Positions 1 to 12,303 of a DNA stretch of 64,000 bases are shown here, piece by piece. The notes under the pieces were generated by a model. It saw only the letters and a program-made list of their open reading frames with translations. It was not told where the DNA came from and searched no databases. Numbering within the stretch: the first letter of the stretch is position 1; the number at the start of each line of letters is the position of its first letter. The stretch lies in NCBI GenBank assembly GCA_940671915.1, contig CALNVZ010002100.1, positions 5,130,823 through 5,194,822 of the forward strand, given 5' to 3'. This DNA is from Paracentrotus lividus (lineage: Eukaryota > Echinodermata > Echinoidea > Camarodonta > Echinidae). The position numbers and the translations under genes are program-made.

Positions 1-2144
1 GTATAAGAGCAGATGGGGACATTAACTTGACATACAATGTATGATTATGTATATGAATATTACTATGACTGCAAAATTTCAAAATTTTGGCTGAACCAAA
101 CAACATTATTTATACATTACCATAATTAATTAGCATAATACATTTTTTGTATCTTTTAACTCATACAGTCGTTACAATAGGGGCCATAAATACCCTAACC
201 CGTGGGAATTATGCCCCACAAAGTTGTTAACATAATGGTAATTAATATGCAAATGAGAAGTCACAGGTTTATACTTTCCTTTGTATATTATTTAGTCCGA
301 CTGTATTTTTACTTAATTAGAATATTATTGGACTTTTTACTTAATGGTAGTAATAGGAAATGTGAAAGAGGGGCCATATTAACCCCAGTCTCCCTACTTA
401 TATTTTTAGGAAAGTTACAACTATATCACTGGAATTCTCTTCAGACTTGGATGAACATACATGTACAGTTGAAGCTTCTGCTCACGTGTAAATAAAAAAT
501 TCTAACCAAGTGAGGCCATTACAATGTTGCGAGAATTAAAGTTATGGGACACAGGGATGCATTTGTAAGTGGCTTATGGTAGCCAAACTTCATAGTGACT
601 GTGCTTTTTATGAGGAATAGACTCCTGGGTGAATACCAGCAAAATATTTTTATTATGTGTACGTCTGGGCTTAGTGGAATACTTCACATACATGACCTGA
701 GTGCGTGTAACCTATAATGGTGTCTGCTAAAGGGACCACACTTATGGCACAAAAATAATTTTAATGAACTATCTTTATTTTTTTTAAATACAAGTACCAC
801 AATTACATTTAATGAACATTTTGCATGAATTTTTTCCACTGTCTAACCAAACCATGAGTTCCAAGAATTCTGCATCAACCGGTCAAAGTTGGTCAGGATA
901 TACAAGCTAGCTGCATCAGATCATGTAATACCACCCTAAAGGGCCTACACTGAATCCCACAGGAGGCAATTGTTGTGGCAACAAACTGAGAATGTCAGAA
1001 TCGTAAGGATATCGGCTAAACATGACAATTACACAGGCTTCCTAGAACTTCATCTACGATAGGCTTCAACACTTGATCTCTCTCTCGCCCCCCTCCCTCA
1101 TAGTAAAATCCGATTTAGGGTATGCTACACATAACCGTCATGAAAACCCGATAACTTCTGCATTTGAAAAAGCGCTCTCGATATTGATAAGAGCCTAACA
1201 TTACCATGTATAGTCAAGTCAAAAATCCATTTCGGTAAAAGTTACGGGGAAAAAAGTTTTATCCTATCAAAAGTTGTATTCCATCAAATAAAAATTGTCA
1301 AATAACGTTTAACGTGACGCTTTTTGCCTATGAGTAATCAAATTAATATTCCCCTTTAATAAAGTTCCTACTACAAGAAACATCAAGGAAAAATGATTAA
1401 GGCCTATTAAAAATGATCATGTGGTATATAAAGCAATGTTATTTCAATGTTTCACTCAGTGGTTTATATTTTGAGCAAGTAGTATTGCCCTATATATTTA
1501 TTTTCATTTATTTATTTATTCAAGTCTGCTTTACACAGGGTGGCCCTTTCAATAACGAATACTGTTCTTCCAAGGGGCTCTGTCTGTACAATTAAAAACA
1601 ATAAAAACGTTGCACATAGTAACAACGAACTACAAAGTAAATTGAAAAACAAAAAATACAAATACAATAGTTTCCCAAAAATAAAAGTCTATGATAATCA
1701 AATCAACAATTAATGCAAAAAATGTTTCATTCAATTAACTCACAAAAATTGGCATACTAAACGTTCTAAAAGTTCTATTCGTTTAAACAGGCTATACATA
1801 AAGGAACCTGAATCATACAAAACAATCATCGACTATATCTGAACTGTCCTACTTTTTTGTTTGATTTTGTGCCTCTTCAAAGGTAAACGGGTTGCTCGTT
1901 TCATAAGTGACAGGACAAAAAAAATATGATGAAATATTGCCCTATATAATTTAGGTGTCGAGAAAGGGAAGATTATACCTATGCCAAACAGTCCGGTCTC
2001 TTTTCTTAATGTGGACAACTGAGGACGTCATTTCTTACATTACAAGATCAAAGTTTGAGGCATAATTTTCAAGATTTTTCCTTGCTTTCTTTTTAGTTTG
2101 ATTTTAAAAAAATATCTATTTTTGAGGTTCGTCAGTAACTATGT
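1..2144. other. Intergenic DNA, no supported gene
   Basis: AT-rich sequence. The longest open frame (97 codons, 202-495 plus) has no recognisable domain, splice partner or codon bias, and I regard it as chance. I see no RNA gene. Confidence 0.6.
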
Positions 2145-3118
2145 ATACACTGTCCGTCATAAAGGTGGAATATTTTTTTGCCGCTATAGCGACATTATTT
2201 TGCTCTGAATTTCTTGAATATGTTTCTCCCTGCTTTTTTTTTGGGATCATGGCTATATCTTGGACATTCTCCCAACCCTTCACGTGGACCTTTTCCCAAA
2301 AAAGTTTTGTCAACCCCCGTGATCCCCATTTTTGTCATTTTTTCTCATTTTGGGGCCCCTTTTTGTTTTCCCGGCCGATCAAGCCCCCCTCAGTCCTACC
2401 CCAGGAAACACGACTGAGGTGTACGGTTCATTGTTCTTTCAGTTAAATCCATATTTCCGGGGACAGGCTATAAGGTCTCTTGTCTAGGGGAGGGGTTGAA
2501 GTAAAAAACGAGATTGGTGAAAATTCGGAATATTTTATTCCATCTTTATGTTGAAAACAAAAGAAATTAAAAACTACCTATAACCCTTAAATATCACCAT
2601 TTTCCCCTTAGATTTTGTTTAGCCTTGATGACAATTGATAATATTTTATTTTGATTTATGTTTGGTTGAGATTTTACAGTACAATTTAGGGAAGATAGAA
2701 ATTTCCCTGGTGTAAAAATGAATAAAATGAATGTTGAACCGAAAATCAAAATATATTTTGACCCCTCCCCTAGACAAAAGAGTGGAGCCTGTAACCATAA
2801 ATCTAGATTTAATATGAAGAACAATAACAAAAAGGGCCACCTCAGACGTGTTTTCTTGGGGTAGGACTGAGGGGACCTTGGTGGGTCGCGTGAACAAAAA
2901 AGGGCCCCCAAAAATAAGAAAACATTACAAATATGGCCATCTTCTGGGGGTGACAAACTTTTTTGAAGAAAAATCCAGGGTTGAGGGAACGTTCAAGATA
3001 TACCCAGGATCCATGAAAGTGAAAGCGGTGACAAACACATTCAAGAAATTAATAACGGAGCAACATAATGTCGCTTGAGTCAGAAAAAAATATTCCACCT
3101 TTATGACGAACAGTGTAT
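2145..3118. repeat. Foldback element, ~370-bp inverted arms
   Basis: The left arm (about 2,145-2,510) reads as the reverse complement of the right arm (about 2,750-3,118). Both outer ends carry ATACACTGT(C/T)CGTCATAAAGG next to GGTGGAATATTTTTTT. The inner parts share CTAGGGGAGGGGT and CCTCAGTCCTACCCC. The arms differ by many substitutions and small indels, so they are old and are not an assembly echo. No transposase is visible, and the unit is probably a non-autonomous foldback/MITE. Open frames inside it are by-products of the palindrome. Confidence 0.8.
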
Positions 3119-4235
3119 GCAGAGACAGCTTTATATAGTTGGCCTTAAATCAGTGGCGGGTCCAGGTTTTCACTAGCAGGGGCTGTAATTTCGATTAAAC
3201 AGATTTTCATATATTCTCACATATTTTTTTTTAAGGATGAGGGCCGAGTAAATTGCATCATTGGGGGGGGGGTATGTCCTTTATTACGGATCGAATACGT
3301 ACATTATTTTATAACTCTTAGAGGGGCACGGTCCCCCTATTTCCTCGTTTTTAATCACGAGATTACAATTTTTCCCGGGGGAGCATGCCCGCTGCGCTGT
3401 AAATAATATTTAAATTTGAAACTGCTATAAGTGTTTCCAAAAGTGACTTATTTAATTTAAAAGAACATCATCGGACGTCAGTCCGGCCGGGTCAGTTTCT
3501 ACCCGTAATTAAAACGGTCGTGCTTTTGGCGATTTTCTCCCTCTCCACATTTTTAACGGGGTCATTGTAGTGGCTGTAATTTGATTACCCCATACATTCC
3601 GCACTATTTTCATAGAAACTCATAAGCAATAAGTGCTTTGAATTATCAGCTAATAATTTCCGTATGCTTATAGGCTTACAAGAAAATTTTGCTTAGACCT
3701 ATATATTCCATAACGTCAACTATTTGAGAAAAATAGGGAGAGGAGGAAGGGGGTCAAATTTTCAGAAGACAAGACTCTTCATTTTGAGGGTAGGTTGGGG
3801 TGGTTATTTACCAAATGCACCCTGTCTACAGGGCATGGTTAATTATCCATGAATTCTTCATCTCTATATATAATTATTTTAGCTGCGTGCATTAGTACAT
3901 GGGTGCATCAAATGCCATGATGATGAAGTTTTGGGATGGGGCCAACCAGCTTACCTCCATTTTTCTTGAGACAGATATTTAAAAAACAAGAAAACATGTA
4001 ACAGTCTTCAGGCGCAATCTTTGTAGATGAACGTTTCCCTTTTACATTTGACATTGAACTACACCGTAGCTGCGTTCAATCAATAATTAGCTTGTATTTC
4101 GGCCAGTGAAAACAAACGTAATATTTGTCGAATTACAAACCAGGACAGTGTTTATGTAGTCGTCTTCTTAACAGTATACACTCTTTAATGGAGTTTTAAC
4201 TATTTTAGCTCACTTTTATACGTTTAAATTGCAAA
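3119..4235. other. Upstream flank and presumed 5' UTR/promoter of TUSC2
   Basis: No coding sequence is seen. A fragment near 3,152-3,185 (AGTGGCGGGTCCAGG) resembles a dispersed repeat also hinted at near 6,474 and, inverted, near 8,390-8,410. The TUSC2 promoter and 5' UTR should lie in the right part, but no clear TATA box or initiator can be assigned. Confidence 0.4.
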
Positions 4236-4411
4236 ATGGGAGGTAAATCATCGACGTTAATGCAGAAGGTCGTATCCCCAGTGTCGCAGTACATGGGATA
4301 CGGGGAGTCGACGGCAGACGAAGCCAGCAACAGTGGCCGAAGTAGAGGGCCTGGTGAGGGATTCGGGATGCCGGTGAGATTGGCCAACCCATTTGTTTTA
4401 ACACGCACAAG
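4236..4411 (+). CDS. TUSC2: TUSC2 coding exon 1
   Basis: Starts at the ATG of MGGKSS and ends in phase 2 at CACAAG|GTAATG. It encodes a variable Ser/Gly-rich N-terminus, then the start of the conserved core (PVRLANPFVLTRT). Confidence 0.9.
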
Positions 4412-6406
4412 GTAATGTATCAATGTATTTTACACTCTTAATTTAAAAGAGTTCTTTAACATTAAAAAAAAAATGGGCCTTATCGTCGTTTCGGAAACTA
4501 CTCGCTCAAATGCTTGTACGTACACAAGTGAATGGGGGTGGAAAGAGGAAACCAATGGCAATGCGTGTGACTGAATGAAGCGCTGCTGTGCAAAGTGAAT
4601 GGTGGTTTCCTCGATCACGATTATGCCAAAAAATGTTTTGATTACTTTGTATTTTAAAATAAATTATATTAATAATTGTGAATAAATTAATATTGTGACA
4701 AGTGACATAATTTAAGACAAGACAATAAAATTGTTTTCTGGATGGAATTCAGCCAAGCTGGCCTGGGGTTTATAGTTACATTTATTTAGATAACAAAAAT
4801 GTGGAATTAAAAAAAAAAAAGCTACATAGACTAGATCTATAGCAGCCAACAACCTTTTCACTTAGGCGTATTAGATCTATATGTTATTGTTATGTTTGAA
4901 AACAAAAAGTTATTACGGAATGAGTTTAGCACTTGTTTTTATTTTCCATATTAATTTTTTCAATTTTTTTCTGAATTTAAGTGAGTTCTATAGAGTTTGA
5001 TCTTATTCTTTCATAGAGTCTGTAAATTGTGAGTAACATAAGACCTCAATCTCAGAAATGTTAACATTTGATAAATAAAGAAAGATATTTTGTGACAATT
5101 ATACTGACTATAATTTTATCTTTTGTCTTTTTTTTCTTGCGCAGTTCAATGTATATAGATGAAGATGGTGAGGTTGCCCATGAGTTTTATGTGGAAACTC
5201 CAACAAGAAGTAAAACAAAGAAAGGCAGAAGGAGAATGGGAATGCGCAGGATATACCACAATATATTCCCACAGGTAATGTAATTCATCATATGTTTGGC
5301 GAGGCAAAGAAATGTGATTTCTACTCCTGTTATTTTCTACTTTGAACGTAAGCATCGTATATTCCATCTTATACCCTTTTACTGGAGCACTAGCAGCATT
5401 TGACACAGCATAACCCTCTTGAATATAGCATCCTCTGATTTTTGGGAGAGTACTTCTTCAAGGGTCAAGGTTTACAAGTAAATCCACTTCTGTTTTCTGG
5501 CAATTAGATTAACAGAACTGAAGTTACTTATCAGATGATTGTAAAATGTGAGCCATAATAAATGTTCGTTCTTAGCAGTTTGGTAACTAAAAGGATCAGA
5601 TGGAAAGGGATACCTACTGAACATGTTTTCAGTCATGTTTGATTTATCTCCCACGTACATTTGTACATGCTATGAGTAGAAACAAACATGTAGACATGAA
5701 GATGTTCGCTTATATTGGATAGTGCAACTGAATATCTTGCCTTTATATATTCAATTGTTTATCAATAGGGCACATAATCTTCCCTTCCTTGTATTGGGAG
5801 TTGTGAAGACCAGGGTTAATTTATATTTGAAATACATGTATGTGGAATGGAATACACTTGTAAATAACAATTGAGTTCGAGAGCTGACTACCAATAGAAT
5901 TCAGTTTTATCTTGTCAGTAAAATTAATTAAAACAGAGCTTGGAAATGACAAGCATGAAAAAGTCCTTCTAAAACGCTGAATGTTGCGTCGCACTGTCAC
6001 GAAGTTGAGCAAAGATGGATACACGATCACGGAAAATTTCAAATTTTTGTTTTATAATTGATATTAAAAAAAGATTGTGAAAATGTGAAATCAGTTGTGA
6101 ATTTTCTTTCCTTTTTGCACAAAAGTATAAATTTTATATTATGTCAAATTGATGGAAGCTGCAGGGAGGGGAGAGCGAGATAAAAAAAAAAGAATACATA
6201 AAAAAAGGCAGGAGATGTGATATACATTTAAATACAGACACAATATATTGAGAACTCCTTCCTTGTAATATATCTGAAGCCTCTGGTACATGTGTTTCAG
6301 CTCAATATAAATAACTGTTTAGTCTCATCTTTCACAACAGGGAGAAGTACCCGTAGACCCACCAAGGTTACGACCAGAGATACCTGCTGTTATGATGGAG
6401 CTATGA
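4236..6406 (+). CDS. TUSC2: TUSC2 (FUS1) homologue, three coding exons
   Basis: The exons 4,236-4,411, 5,145-5,274 and 6,341-6,406 join in frame to 123 residues; human TUSC2 is 110 from memory. Recognition rests on the core PFVLTRTSSMYIDEDGEVAH, which parallels human PFVFTRRGSMFYDEDGDLAH, followed by EFYVET, a basic stretch and RRIYHNIFPQG, then a short hydrophobic tail ending in AVMMEL. The N-terminus MGGKSS fits an N-myristoylation site (Gly2, Ser6), a modification known for the mammalian protein. TUSC2 is a small protein linked to mitochondrial calcium handling, immune-cell function and tumour suppression in mammals; its role in this animal is inferred only. The start codon has a good context (GCAAAATGG), and both introns are GT-AG. 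It is transcribed towards the TASOR-like gene, whose last coding exon ends 26 kb away. Confidence 0.93.
5145..5274 (+). CDS. TUSC2: TUSC2 coding exon 2
   Basis: The acceptor is a T-rich tract ending CTTGCGCAG|TTCAATG and the donor is CCACAG|GTAATG. It encodes the most conserved block (SMYIDEDGEVAHEFYVET) and the basic RRRMGMRRIYHNIFPQ segment. The split Ser codon joins exons 1 and 2 exactly. Confidence 0.92.
6341..6406 (+). CDS. TUSC2: TUSC2 coding exon 3 with stop
   Basis: Acceptor TCTTTCACAACAG|GGAGAA. It encodes GEVPVDPPRLRPEIPAVMME plus a final Leu, then TGA. This matches the position and hydrophobic character of the C-terminal tail of vertebrate TUSC2 (from memory). Confidence 0.88.
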   Translation, partial: GEVPVDPPRLRPEIPAVMMEL

Positions 6407-6867
6407 CAAACACTTTCAATATTATGAAATAGATATGAGATTATATGATGAGCTGCTCTTGTGACAGAATGCAGTGGCAGATCCAGGCGGGGGTGCAGCT
6501 GACGCAGGCTCACTCTATAATTTGAAGACCACACATTGACTGTACATGTTAAACTCTTTTAGGATGCTCACCCCCCTGTCGGGCCTCGCACCCCCAGCCT
6601 CAATTTTCAAATCCTTGGTGTGCTACTGGAATACCAAGTAATTGGCAGACCAAGCAGGCTGGGTGATTGGCTCTGCAATTATTCTGCTCAGATCCTGGTC
6701 GAAAGACATTGGTGAGGATTCTTACATTGATGGAGAGTGCAAACATACGTGTGGATATAATGATACATACTGCATGTATTATTCCGAATCTAATTATGGA
6801 GTCAATTATGAACAGCAAATATTTAGTGAAAAGTTGATGTTTGAACAGCAGTTATAGGCCTATATAG

Positions 6868-6873
6868 AATAAA
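6868..6873 (+). terminator. Candidate TUSC2 poly(A) signal
   Basis: AATAAA lies 462 bp after the stop codon and is followed by a GT-rich stretch (TATGTTGACTTTGTTTAGTGT) of the kind found downstream of cleavage sites. Other A/T-rich signals further right (for example near 7,319) could be used instead. Confidence 0.45.
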
Positions 6874-9768
6874 CTATTGGAATTCAATATGTTGACTTTG
6901 TTTAGTGTCCGTAGCCATCTGGATACATGATGGCAAAATATGGAAATCAATTAGAATGTACTGAATTACACCAAGGACAGAGTAAACAGAGTATGTGACA
7001 CAATCATGTTCCAACCAGAATAGCATGATTGCTATTAACATCTATAGTGTCATTGGTAAAGCATAAAACTGCTGAGACTGTTTTTTTTTTTTTTTTTTTT
7101 TTTTACTTACTTACAGAAAAGAAATTTGTCTTTGTTGTTGTTCATTCTGTCCTTTATATCCATGCACAATTTATGTCCACCTTATGTTTACACCTCAATT
7201 GTTCATAAAGTTGATTGACTGCTTGTCAGTAAGTGTATTTATTCTGCATGGTAAATCACGAATTCAAACATCGGAACAACAATTGTAAAATTTGATGCCA
7301 ACAGATTTAAAATTTGGAATAAAAAACGGTTGAACATGTGTTTTGTTTTGACTCCCCAAATTAATGGTAGGCCTTTGTGTGTTTCACAGAGATTCTGAGA
7401 AGTGTGTGAATGTAGTTGGGATTATACAACTTCAGGTATTTACTTTAGATTATGCACATAATAATGTTTTTGCATGGTGGTCATCATATTTGACATCGGA
7501 GCTGAAATTAAAATGACAAGTCCCAAGTCATTCATTGTGCATACATGTATGTGCATAATTAATGTATCTTAAATGGTTTCCAATGGATTAAAATTTGTCA
7601 CATCAAATTGTTTACCACTCTAGGATGAAATTTAATAAAATTAATAAATAAAAATTTGGCTGCTTTACAATAAATTTGTTGCAGCCTTTTGAGGAAAATG
7701 AAAAACACAATTATTTAGATTATCCTTATTTTTTTGTTTGTGCTGGTTAAAAACAGTATGTGTAATGAAGCATAAAATATGTAGATGAAATGGTTATGGT
7801 ATGTACTATGACATGTGACCAATTTTTACCTCTGTGTCAACATTCCTAAATCAGAGTACTTGTGCATGAATAACCTGCCGTATGGTAGCCAGAATAGCAT
7901 TAAAGGGAAATCAATCAACAAGTATAATTTTGTTTGTTCCTAGTTTTGTTGGTCTGCAGAATTTTACCAAAATATATTTGAGAAAGGAATATATCTACAT
8001 GATTTTGACAACGATCTCCCGGTGAGATGACATATGCTCTTGTGATAGTTGCTCCAGACTTTATATTGTCTAAGAAATAGGGTTAGTGTTAGTGTTTCCA
8101 TAGGGTTTTGTGTTTGATTTAGGGAAGGACATATTTAATTAAGTCCAGGGTTTTAAGTTAGTCATTCGATTAGTGTATGGTATTTATAGCGGAGCATTTG
8201 TTGTCGGAGATACTACCTGGGGTCTGTTGTGTTTGTTTTTTTTTAGAATGTGATGTACAGAATCCTAGCAATAGATAAGCTTTAAAATTTCTTCAAGATT
8301 ATGGGCATTTAGCTATTCAACCTACTTAGAGACTTTGTACTTCAATAATCTGATGTGCAAAAATCAGACAATTTTGGCCCCCCATATTCAACTTCTGGAT
8401 CCGCCACTGGTAGTCCCCAGGTAGTAGTGTAAGACCATACCTTTGTATAATTTTGACATTATCTTGATTTATTCCTTTGTTGAACAAGTATATCTGCTGA
8501 GCAAAATATTGCTGACCAACAAACAAGAAAACTGTAAAAACAGGTACATTTGTACTTGCGTATGTGTTCCCCACTTGCACAATATTAATACGCTTCTGTC
8601 TTTTATCAGACGAAAATAGTAGTATATGCAGTCCATTCCCATTGTCACAAGCATACAAGATTTTATTATATTAAGGCAATTTTCACAGGCCAGCTTTCAA
8701 ACATGTGCATAGTTATGTGGTTAGTATGTGAGATTTCACTGTAATGAGGTCATAGCATGGTCCTGAGCCCCTTGTTTTAATGGGAATGGACTGTTTATGT
8801 AATATAATAAGTGTTAGTGAATCTACCCTGAGATTCAGATGGGTAACTTGTAGAAAATAGATTTGTTTTTGTTCTTTCCGTGACAATGAGGGAGGGATAT
8901 GATAATTTTAGCAAGGCATCATACAATGTAGTCATGAATTCTGTTGTGACTAAGTGCAAATTTATCTTAAAATAGATTCCTCTCGTGCATGTGAGAATGG
9001 ATGAGGAAAGGTAAATTAAGCAAACATTTTAATAGAAGAATAGGAAAAGAATGAGTATAGGTACATGTAGGATAGTTGTGGTTGAGCAGTGCTTTGTCTC
9101 CTAAAAGGTCACTTATGATCCAGGTAAAAGATATATGTCAAATTTATTCATTGCCATTCTTTCCAAAACTGGGCTTAGTGTTTACTACTTAAGAGAAAAG
9201 TCATATTTGACTCTCTCCAAAACACACAGAAAGAAATGTTTTGTTTTGTTTTGTTTTTTTTCTTCTGTTTTTAATAGAGTAAGACCTAGTAACGGTTATT
9301 AATGCCCAAAAAGAAGCCAATTCCATTGTCTTGTTTTTTTGTGTGTGTTTTTTTTTTCTCTGATAGCAATGTTGAAGAAGATACATGTACCGCTATTACT
9401 CCTACTGTGTAGGATATTAGTTATATGTATAATAGGTTTTTGTAGTTAGCGAAACCCTTGTTGTCCTATGCATTACATGTGCTAGACAATTGTATGTCAT
9501 TTTGTTTTAAATGTTTAACAAAATAAGTTTGCAAACGATATATCCATTGTATAATTGCCTTCTTAGATTTGGATAATGCTCAGGACAAGTAATGTGCAAA
9601 ATCAGATAAACTACATGTATAAATTACTATAATATAATTGTTGAATGAGTGTTGTAAGTGGTGCAAGTTTTAATTTGAATAGTAAATATAATGACTGAGT
9701 GCTGCATTATATTATCTTACATTATCAATAAACAAATGATCAATTCCACCCTGATTAGAAAGACAAAC
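6874..9768. other. Intergenic or extended 3' UTR, no gene
   Basis: AT-rich with a long T run (7,081-7,104) and no supported open frame. A fragment near 8,390-8,410 (CTGGATCCGCCACTGG) is an inverted trace of a dispersed repeat. A long alternative TUSC2 3' UTR cannot be excluded. Confidence 0.45.
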
Positions 9769-10195
9769 GGTAAATTGCCACTTGGTCTAAATCCACTTTG
9801 ACTAATTAATGTCCATTCGGTCTCATCCCACTAATTATCTTTTGGTCTGCATACCACTTCGCCTATTTAGCATTTCGTATAATTCCCGTTTGGGCTAATG
9901 TCCTTTTCATCTAATGTGCTCTTAGTCTATCAACACTTGGTCACTTTCAGTAAAGAACTGGTAATAGACCAAATATTAATTTGGGTATTAGACCATTTCG
10001 CTATTAGACGAATTGACAATTAGGCCAACTGGTCATTAGACCTAGCAAAAGTTAGACCAAATATGCATTTGACCAAGGGTAAATTAGACCAAATTGTAAG
10101 TAGACCAAATGTGTTTAGCCCATGTGGTATAAGACAAATAGAGAATTAGACCAACTGCTGTTAGACCAAGTGGATATTAACCAGACAAAATATTT
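9769..10195. repeat. Hairpin made of degenerate CACTTGGTCTAAT repeats
   Basis: The left half repeats variants of CCACTTGGTCTAAT about every 15-22 bp. After a centre near 9,960 the right half repeats the reverse complement (ATTAGACCAAGTGG and relatives). The two halves therefore form one large imperfect hairpin built from a short unit. No coding potential. Confidence 0.8.
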
Positions 10196-11030
10196 GCCAT
10201 ACTTTTATCATGTATCGACCACTATGTTCTCAACAATACTTTTTGATAGTTTAATGACCTAGGTTTTCCGTTGAAGAAAAAAAGAGGTCATTAGGAGATA
10301 GATTTGATATGTTCATCAGAGGTGCAATTTTACAAGCTAAGTTACGTGATATTTAATACTTTGTTTTGCACATACTCTTACTAGTATACTATTTCCATAG
10401 TGACACCACAATGTATGTACATGTAGATAGATTAAAGCTGATTGATTGTTTGTGAACTATACTTATCAGTTTTTATATGTGACCAATGTTAGAAAATGAA
10501 ACTGCATGATAATATTTTTTTTTGTGACATTGATATATTATGTTCCTGATTATGAATATATAATATGCAACTTGTTCCTTCTCTGAGTTATACAATTCCA
10601 GATGTGTTTCAAGAAGGACAAGATAAAGAGTAATCTTTAGAAATAAAGAATATGAATAAAATACTTATATGATGTATATTATGTGTAGTTCTGTACTAAA
10701 TATTCATGCAATTACAGAGTATTATAATGACGAATTGTGTGAATTAAAATACAAGTTTTTATTTTACATCCGCAGTTATAAGTTGATAAAATGGTAAAAT
10801 TGTCTATAACAAACTCGACATGATCAAGGGAATGGGGGAAGGGCTTGTGCAAAGTGGGTTTGGCAAATCAAATTTATTATAGCAGTGTTCGACATAACGA
10901 GGAACCATTTTATAAAACGGGACTAATTAATGTATGCACAAACTTGAGCTAGCATATATTGTCCATGTGACCACAGTTATCAAATACCGGACAGTTAGAT
11001 GATCTTGGATATTGAACCATCAGCACTATT
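10196..11030. other. Intergenic, nothing recognised
   Basis: AT-rich single-copy-looking sequence between two repeat blocks. No gene or RNA is seen. Confidence 0.4.
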
Positions 11031-12303
11031 ACCAATGTCACGATTAGGAGAATATACTTCCAAGGATATTTGTCAAAAGGTTTATTCTGAAGCAACTTGG
11101 CACAGAGTCATGAAGAATATTTATCAGTGAGAATCTCTTTGTTTTAACGGTTAAAATTAGCCAATGAAAAATGCTATGCAATAGGAATGTAAAACATTAC
11201 AATGATATTCTGCTCCATAACAGTAAATCATAGTTGATTAAACATTTATCCAAGATGGTGATTAAAAAAAAAGACGTATCATTTTCAAATCATATTACAT
11301 ATCTTCACAAATACTGCATGCTTTAATGCAGTTAAAATAAACACTGAAGTAGAATTGACAGTATTTTAAAGAAATGTAATCAAGAATTACAGAGTTTTTC
11401 TCATGAAATATTGTAGTACTGTTATATTTATAATCGCAGTGCTCCTTTTTTGTCTCAGTTTAGTTCTTATCATATCGTTTAGGTGCTACAGATAAATATG
11501 ACATTATTTCATTGATACATATCAAACTAAAATAATTTACAAATTCGAGTGTTTTGGAGTATCAGGCCCCTGTATAGAGAGTATTTTGTCGCATGAAGTT
11601 TATGGCACAATGTAATGCCAAAAAGATAAATCTAAATTCAGATATTTGGTGTTACCAATATCACGATTAGGGCAATATACTTCCAAGGATATTTGTCAAA
11701 AGGTTTATTCTGACACAACTTGGCACAGAGTCATGAAGAATATTTATCAGTGAGAATCTCTTTGTTTTATCGGTTAAAATTAAACAATGAAATTGAAAAA
11801 TGCTATGCAATGGGAATGTAATATATCACAATAGTATTCTGTTCCAGTGGTAAATGATAGTTCATTAAATATTATTATCAAAGATATTTAGTAAATAGAC
11901 GTACTATATCTTTTTAAAATCATATCATATACTCTTCGCAAATTCGGCATGCTGTATATTGGGGTTAAAAAAATAAATACTGAAATGGTATTGACAGTAA
12001 GTTACTTTGAAGAAAAGTAGAAAAAGCACAATGAAAAAAAAGTGTGAAAGTTTTTTTTAAGAAATCTAATAAGAATAAGAGAGTTTTCGGATGAATTATG
12101 ATAGTACTGCCACATTACTCACATTGCTCCATTTTCTTAGGGTTAGTTCTCACCACAGAGGTGTTAAATATAGATATGTCATTTCATAGATAAATATCAG
12201 ACCAAAATGCACTTTACAGAATAGAGCGCTTTGTGGCCCCTAGTATTTTTGTCATATTGTAATGCCAAAGAGATGATTCTAAATTCAGATATTTGGTTAA
12301 CAA
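11031..12303. repeat. Tandem duplication, ~623-bp unit
   Basis: The sequence from 11,031 (ACCAATGTCACGATTAGG) recurs from 11,654 (ACCAATATCACGATTAGG). It stays collinear through CTTGGCACAGAGTCATGAAG to the shared end CTAAATTCAGATATTTGGT. The copies differ by scattered substitutions and small indels. No coding content. Confidence 0.8.

Noticed and set aside
202..495. 97-codon plus-strand open frame
   Set aside because: No domain, no splice partner, hydrophobic composition typical of chance frames in AT-rich DNA.
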